Virus record (IMG/VR): IMGVR_UViG_3300017951_002642
Span: 1-35,594 of that record
Direction: 5' to 3' (one strand)
DNA length: 35,594 nt
Origin: a virus
A program made the translations under genes and the position numbers. Under the pieces are notes generated by a model. It was given only the letters and a program-made list of their open reading frames with translations, was not told where the DNA came from and searched no databases. This document shows positions 31,524 through 35,594 of this stretch, piece after piece. How positions within the stretch are numbered: the first letter of the stretch is position 1; each line of letters begins with the position of its first letter.

Positions 31524-31858
31524 TTTTCGCATATGACCTTCCTATCACTCCCGTTCGTGCTATGGCTATGAAGCGAGTGAGGCCGTCCGAAAGAAGTAAG
31601 TTAGGGTTTAGTCCATTGGCCGCAGAACGAGTCTGGGCTTGGGACCCCAAGAACGAAACTCTCAAAGTATTCCTGAAACCTGATTCTTACGCTTCTAGGG
31701 ATCACGCTAATTTTAAAAAAGATTTTGGAGACAGGCCCCACGATGAGCAGTGGGAAATTGTTTCTAGAGGAGATATAAAACCAAAATATATTAGGCAGTT
31801 TGTGGACGATCCATCGCTTTTTAAAGAGTTGGGTTGGGTAAAGTTGACAGGCAAGTAG
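31520..31858 (+). CDS. Unknown protein coupled to 30945-31523
   Basis: A 112-aa basic protein beginning MIFAYDLPITPVRAM. The centre (FSPLAAERVWAWDPKNETLKVFLKPDSYASRDHANFKKDFGD) reads as a small alpha/beta fold. The start lies in an ATGA overlap with the upstream stop, so the two are probably made together. No family recognised. The promoter of the next gene is embedded in its last codons. Confidence 0.7.
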   Translation: MIFAYDLPITPVRAMAMKRVRPSERSKLGFSPLAAERVWAWDPKNETLKVFLKPDSYASRDHANFKKDFGDRPHDEQWEIVSRGDIKPKYIRQFVDDPSLFKELGWVKLTGK

Positions 31859-31873
31859 AGGCTGTGCTATAAT
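31844..31873 (+). promoter_or_regulatory. Consensus sigma70 promoter
   Basis: TTGACA (31844-31849), 18-nt spacer, TATAAT (31868-31873): both boxes match the full consensus. A leader of about 22 nt with AAAGGAG leads to ATG 31902. This is the closest match to consensus in the window and probably drives the 31902-33781 pair, perhaps through to the capsid gene. Confidence 0.9.
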
Positions 31874-31901
31874 TGTACGATTCACACGAAAGGAGAAAAT
31901 T

Positions 31902-32255
31902 ATGTGGATGTACACTAAACACGGCGCTTACTCGGTTGTTGAGCATCGCTCCGGCGAAGAAATGATGGTGCGAACCCGACATCGCCAGTATCTTGAAAAT
32001 TTGATGGAGGCAGCAGATGTTTCTCACGAAATTATTGTTACCCCAGAAGCAGACTACGAATTCCGCATTGTGGTAAGCAAGGCGGATTGGGAAGTCATCG
32101 GAAAGTATCTGATTACTTCGATTACATACCCAGACTTTAAGACTCATCTCGGCAAATCAGGCTTTTTCAATGATTCGGTAGAGGAGAGTTACGCAATCTA
32201 CACAGGCGCATATAATAGTTATGTGAAGAATTCTAATTCTATTTATGCTTACTAA
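31902..32255 (+). CDS. Conserved protein of unknown function
   Basis: A 117-aa protein. The start MWMYTKHGAYSVVEHR, the VRTRHRQYLENLM helix, the central TPEADYEFRIVVSKADW and the ITYPDFKTHL segment resemble a small family found in many bacteria and phages with no assigned function. AAAGGAG lies 6 nt before the ATG. It follows the strongest promoter in the window, so it is expected to be abundant. Confidence 0.8.
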   Translation: MWMYTKHGAYSVVEHRSGEEMMVRTRHRQYLENLMEAADVSHEIIVTPEADYEFRIVVSKADWEVIGKYLITSITYPDFKTHLGKSGFFNDSVEESYAIYTGAYNSYVKNSNSIYAY

Positions 32256-32269
32256 CATGGAGTAATAAA

Positions 32270-33781
32270 ATGGCTAAGGACCCCTTAGTTGGGCAGACGG
32301 TACCAACGAAGAAACTAGCGGAAGAACTGTCACGTATTTTAGGCTGTTCTGGTTCGCACCGAGTTGGTGACGATGCTTGGGGTCCCTGCGAGTCTCCACG
32401 TGACTTGATGAAACTCATTGAGTTAGGTAACCCTGCTTTCCGTGAATGGAAAAAGACCCAGACACGGCGGAAAGCAATTGAAGACATGATGTCCTTTAAG
32501 GCTGCTAAAACGAAGGGTGTTTTCAAGACTCGTGATGAAGCCGAGATGGCTGCTGTTCGCCTAGGTTGTACTGGCGCTCATCAAACCCGTCAGGGAGTTT
32601 GGGCACCGTGTGCTACACCTGAAGAACATAATGCGGCTCACGGTAATGCTGGCGCTGGTCGTTCTCGTATTTTGAGGGCACAGCGACCGGCACGCCGTGT
32701 GGTCGTTGATCGTCGTGTTTGGGAAAACTTGCGTGAACGTGGCCCTCGTGGTATTGAGACCTTGCCCGGAGGCGGATTGGTTTCTGGTAAGGCTGCTGCT
32801 AGTGATTCGTTCAAGCCCACGGCTGGTATGATTGCTGAAGCCAAAAAGGGTTTGAAGTGGCGTCGTGAGACTGGCCGTGGTGGCACGATGGTAGGTATTG
32901 CCCGTGCCCGTGATATTGCGAACGGTAAGAATCTTCCGTACCGAACGGTCAAGAGGGTTAAAGCGTATTTTGATCGCCATCAGAGTGATTCAAAAGCGGA
33001 GGGTTATCGTCCGGGTGAGAAGGGTTTCCCCTCTAATGGCCGGATTGCTTGGGCGCTTTGGGGTGGTGACGCTGGATATACGTGGGCGAAAGATATCGTT
33101 GAGCGGGTAGAGGGCACGCAGAAGTCTTTTGAGTCTATTGAAGAGAAACGGTTCTATACTCGTGCTCGTCGTATGGAGTATGCGAAGCGAGGTCTAGCCC
33201 TTCCTGATGGCTCGTACCCTATTCGTGATGTGGGTGATCTTCGTAATGCTATTCAGGCTTACGGTCTAGGTAAGGATCGTGCGGCGGCTAAACGGCATAT
33301 CATGAAGCGTGCACGTGCATTGGGGCGTACTGATTTGATTCCCGATAATTGGAAGACTCGGGAGAAGGCCGCTAGACGATATGGTCCCAATGATCCTAAG
33401 ACTCCGGCTAAGCCTTCGGAGCGTATTCGTGGTTCACGTCGCAATAAGCCGGGATCGGCTTCCGGTACTCGTGGTGGTATCAAATTGTCGGCGGCTGTTG
33501 AAGCGTCTTTAAAGAATAAAGTAAAAGAGCACAACGAGAAGATGGACAAGCGTAATAAGAAAGAACGTCGTGTCACTCTGGGAATGTTGAAGGCTGTGTG
33601 GCGACGAGGGGCTGGGGCTTTCTCTGCTACTCACCGTCCGGGCATGGGTCGTCAGCAATGGGCGATGGGCCGTGTCAACGCATTCCTTAAACTTGTGTCT
33701 AGCGGTAAACCGTCAAATCCTAAGTACACGACCGATAATGATTTGCTCCCTAAGAAGCATCCACGGTCCACTCGCAAGTAG
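32270..33781 (+). CDS. Multi-module head-associated protein
   Basis: A 503-aa basic protein assembled from modules found in actinophage head genes. Two N-terminal Cys/His motifs (C26-x3-H30...C40; C100-x3-H104...C114) relate to those in the protease and scaffold-like proteins. About 180-275: GLKWRRETGRGGTMVGIARA with ...FDRH and GRIAWALWGGDAGYTWA, a module common near phage capsid genes. About 300-360: DGSYPIRDVGDLRNAIQAYG and HIMKRARALG, the counterpart of the scaffold-like C-terminus. The end carries TLGMLKAVWRRGAGAF, QWAMGRVNAFL and NDLLPKKHPR, a further known but unassigned module. GGAG lies 7 nt before the ATG. It may bind DNA or capsid during assembly. Confidence 0.8.
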   Translation: MAKDPLVGQTVPTKKLAEELSRILGCSGSHRVGDDAWGPCESPRDLMKLIELGNPAFREWKKTQTRRKAIEDMMSFKAAKTKGVFKTRDEAEMAAVRLGCTGAHQTRQGVWAPCATPEEHNAAHGNAGAGRSRILRAQRPARRVVVDRRVWENLRERGPRGIETLPGGGLVSGKAAASDSFKPTAGMIAEAKKGLKWRRETGRGGTMVGIARARDIANGKNLPYRTVKRVKAYFDRHQSDSKAEGYRPGEKGFPSNGRIAWALWGGDAGYTWAKDIVERVEGTQKSFESIEEKRFYTRARRMEYAKRGLALPDGSYPIRDVGDLRNAIQAYGLGKDRAAAKRHIMKRARALGRTDLIPDNWKTREKAARRYGPNDPKTPAKPSERIRGSRRNKPGSASGTRGGIKLSAAVEASLKNKVKEHNEKMDKRNKKERRVTLGMLKAVWRRGAGAFSATHRPGMGRQQWAMGRVNAFLKLVSSGKPSNPKYTTDNDLLPKKHPRSTRK

Positions 33782-33786
33782 ACTGC

Positions 33787-33816
33787 TTGATCTAACTGAG
33801 TGATATACACTACACT
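33787..33816 (+). promoter_or_regulatory. Possible promoter upstream of the capsid gene
   Basis: TTGATC (33787-33792), 18-nt spacer, TACACT (33811-33816) in the 195-nt gap before the major capsid gene; TACAC is repeated directly, giving alternative -10 positions. The rest of the gap holds AT-rich sequence including a T8 run (33913-33920) but no open frame or hairpin with a clear role. The capsid start is served by TTAAGGAG. Confidence 0.4.
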
Positions 33817-33976
33817 AGTATTTAGTACCGCATAAACAGATTATTACAAAAGTTCCCGTGATTCTCTTTACGTTGGTGCTAGCATAATAAGTGACTGGTG
33901 CCGCCACCATATTTTTTTTATGTTGGGTCGCCTGTCATTAAACAGTATGTGAAACTCAAACATTAAGGAGAACAAC

Positions 33977-35278
33977 ATGAGTTTTGATGAAGGTCGGCTC
34001 AACGAACTGAAGAGCGCTCTAGACTCAAAGATGTCAGAGCAGCAGCAGATCGCTGATTCGATGCAGTTTGAGGGTAGCACCCTCGTCGCTGACGACGAGA
34101 AGAAGTCAGCATTCCAGAACAACATGACCCAGATTCGTGAAATCAAGGGTCTTATTGAAGATATGACCGCTCTTCGTGACGTGTCAGCATGGTCATCAGA
34201 GGCTGAGTACAAGTCAGTCGCTGCTGAGGTTGCTGCGGGCGTTGAGGCTGAGGTTGCTTCCCACCGTGGTTCGGTTGGCGAGCAGTTCCTTGCTTCAGCC
34301 GAGTTCAAGTCACTTCAGGGTGGTGCGGCTGGCGTGAACATGCACGCTCCTTTCCAAGCCAAGTCACTGCACACCAAGGACATCTACTCAGGTCTGCCCA
34401 CCGGCACCCCTGACGCCTTTGGTGCTGTTGAGCGTGACGGCATTGTCCCGATTGCACAGCGTCGTAGCCGTGTGCGTGACCTTTTCCCGGCACGTACCAC
34501 TAACTCTGCTGTCATTGAGTACTTCCGTCAGACCGGTTTTACGAACGCCGCTTCAGTTGTTCCTGAGTACTCCTCAGGCAACTTCGGTGCCAAGCCCCAG
34601 TCGTCAATGACTTTCGTTGGCGAGCAGGCTCCTGTTCGTACCATCGCTCACTGGGAAGCCGCTCACCGGAACGTTCTCGCTGACGAGCCGCAGTTGCGTT
34701 CGATCATCGACAACGAACTCCTTTACGGTCTTCGTCTGACCGAGGACAACCAGATTCTCTCAGGTGCTGGCACCGGTGAGGACCTTACTGGTATCCTTAA
34801 CACTTCAGGCATTCAGACCTACGCATGGTCAACAGGTGCAAACACACCTGTCGTTGACACCAAGGCTGACGCTCTTCGTCGTGCGGCTACGCTTGCGTAC
34901 CTCGCCTACTACGAGCCGACTGGTATCATCGTTCACCCATCAGACTGGGAAGACATCGAACTCACCAAGAACTCACAGGGCACGTACCTTCTTGCCATGT
35001 CAGTTGCTGGTGGTGCGGAGTCACGTGTCTGGCGTATTCCTGTCATCGACACTCCGGCCATCACTGAGGGTACTGCTCTCGTTGGTGCGTTCGGTACCGG
35101 TGCTCAGTTGTACGACCGTGAGGCTGCTTCAATCCGTATTTCGGAACAGCACTCAGACTTCTTCGTCCGCAACGCCATCGTGGTGCTTGCTGAAGAGCGT
35201 CTGGCTCTCGCTGTGAAGCGTCCAGAGGCATTCGTTAAGGTGTCATTCGACTCAGCACCCACCCCTCCCTCTCCCTGA
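33977..35278 (+). CDS. Major capsid protein, HK97 fold
   Basis: Shell-forming protein, 433 aa. Residues 1-110 are a helical, charged delta-domain-like region expected to be removed by the prohead protease. The rest shows the HK97 pattern: SRVRDLFPARTTNSAVIEYFRQTGF (start of the core), VRTIAHWEAAHRNVLAD (spine helix), LLYGLRLTEDNQILSGAGTGEDLTGILN, PTGIIVHPSDWEDIEL, and the C-terminal strand VRNAIVVLAEERLALAVKRPEAFVKV. TTAAGGAG lies 8 nt before the ATG. Codon use is biased compared with neighbours: Asn is AAC and Lys is AAG wherever I read them, as expected for a very highly translated gene. A terminator follows at 35328. Confidence 0.95.
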   Translation: MSFDEGRLNELKSALDSKMSEQQQIADSMQFEGSTLVADDEKKSAFQNNMTQIREIKGLIEDMTALRDVSAWSSEAEYKSVAAEVAAGVEAEVASHRGSVGEQFLASAEFKSLQGGAAGVNMHAPFQAKSLHTKDIYSGLPTGTPDAFGAVERDGIVPIAQRRSRVRDLFPARTTNSAVIEYFRQTGFTNAASVVPEYSSGNFGAKPQSSMTFVGEQAPVRTIAHWEAAHRNVLADEPQLRSIIDNELLYGLRLTEDNQILSGAGTGEDLTGILNTSGIQTYAWSTGANTPVVDTKADALRRAATLAYLAYYEPTGIIVHPSDWEDIELTKNSQGTYLLAMSVAGGAESRVWRIPVIDTPAITEGTALVGAFGTGAQLYDREAASIRISEQHSDFFVRNAIVVLAEERLALAVKRPEAFVKVSFDSAPTPPSP

Positions 35279-35281
35279 TCC

Positions 35282-35326
35282 TAGCGATTAGTTGAGTGAG
35301 TGGTCGCTGAAACTTAGCGACTAGTT
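35282..35326. repeat. Direct repeat and hairpin after the capsid gene
   Basis: TAGCGATTAGTT (35282-35293) recurs as TAGCGACTAGTT (35315-35326), 11 of 12 bases equal. The second copy also forms a hairpin with the bases before it: GTCGCT (35303-35308) and AGCGAC (35316-35321). Lying between the capsid stop and the terminator, it may be a 3' mRNA structure or a protein site. Confidence 0.5.
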
Positions 35327-35327
35327 C

Positions 35328-35359
35328 AAAGGCCCCCCGGCTTCGGCTGGGGGGCTTTT
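35328..35359 (+). terminator. Intrinsic terminator after the capsid gene
   Basis: GGCCCCCCGGC (35331-35341) pairs with GCTGGGGGGCT (35346-35356) around a TTCG loop, with flanking AAA/TTT pairs and a TTTT tail. Very stable; ends the capsid transcript. Same architecture as the terminator at 316-355. Confidence 0.92.
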
Positions 35360-35367
35360 GCTATACT
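35359..35367 (+). promoter_or_regulatory. Extended -10 promoter directly after the terminator
   Basis: TGC followed by TATACT (35362-35367) is an extended -10; the -35 position falls in the terminator stem and is poor. ATG 35373 follows after 5 nt, so this gene is probably also leaderless, one base shorter than the other examples. Confidence 0.6.
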
Positions 35368-35372
35368 AGGGT

Positions 35373-35594
35373 ATGCCCATTTTTGATAGCGACTCAAACT
35401 TTCCAGTGCCTACGTGGACGAAGGACGACGTTGTTGTTTTAGAAGCAATTGATGATTACTATGCTTTGGGCATCGTCAGGTTCTTAGGGTTCTTGATTAG
35501 CAATGAGGGCATTGTTGCTGACTCCACGCTGGATTTGATTTTAGTTGTCCAGTCTATAGTTAACGATTCGGATGAGAAGTACTCGTTTGATGAT
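35373..35594 (+). CDS. Partial gene at the right edge, probable head-tail region protein
   Basis: Open frame from ATG 35373 to the end of the window (74 residues seen, no stop). The sequence is acidic and helical (MPIFDSDSNFPVPTWTKDD, then IDDYYALGIVRFLGFL). The position right after the major capsid gene is where head-tail connector genes usually lie, but I do not recognise the fold. It is a new transcription unit starting just after the capsid terminator. Confidence 0.6.
   Translation, partial: MPIFDSDSNFPVPTWTKDDVVVLEAIDDYYALGIVRFLGFLISNEGIVADSTLDLILVVQSIVNDSDEKYSFDD

Overview
This window is part of a tailed (siphovirus-type, HK97-fold) bacteriophage genome, most likely infecting an actinobacterium. 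Reasons for the host guess: a WhiB-family Fe-S regulator, an r1t-type holin, repeated leaderless promoters, and moderate rather than high GC by eye, which would fit a low-GC aquatic actinobacterium. The host assignment is inference; the phage assignment rests on recognisable terminase, portal, MuF, prohead protease and major capsid proteins.

Layout: (1) 1-660, a holin (+) ending at a UUCG-loop terminator, facing a small unknown minus-strand gene. (2) 683-2079, recA (-) and a small Cys-rich gene (+) fired divergently from two leaderless promoters. (3) 2080-2612, a 533-nt gap with no credible gene that can fold into a ~447-nt RNA closed by a terminal helix. (4) 2613-5700, whiB, then a recombination operon: unknown helical protein, Rad52-like annealing protein, Fe-S PD-(D/E)XK nuclease. 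(5) 5700-11507, a tightly overlapping sugar/glycan cassette: three glycosyltransferases, a HAD-nucleotidyltransferase fusion, an FkbM methyltransferase and a GDPD-like protein, with two HNH nucleases. (6) 11520-15663, a ParB / PAPS-reductase-like / ParB group followed by MazG and a DUF932-like protein. (7) 15660-17252, terminase large subunit and a ferredoxin, co-oriented on the minus strand. (8) 17294-35278, head genes on the plus strand: a 52-aa membrane protein, portal with a -1 frameshift signal into a MuF domain, prohead protease, an acidic scaffold-like protein, a 2430-aa protein carrying Nudix and atypical-kinase motifs, several accessory proteins and the major capsid protein, ending at a second UUCG terminator. 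A last gene runs off the right edge.

How it fits together: recA, the annealing protein and the Fe-S nuclease form a DNA recombination set. Terminase, portal-MuF, protease, scaffold and capsid form the packaging and head set. The very large protein lies between scaffold and capsid, so it is a candidate for an internal, possibly ejected, virion protein. The sugar cassette probably builds an activated, methylated glycan for DNA, virion or cell surface; the target cannot be told from sequence.

Strongest unusual items: the portal-to-MuF -1 frameshift signal (slippery CCCTTTT in exact phase, no usual start codon near the beginning of the downstream frame); five promoters whose -10 box ends exactly 6 nt before an ATG; the structured RNA candidate at 2093-2539; the Nudix/kinase giant protein; and a Cys/His motif that recurs in three different head-region proteins.
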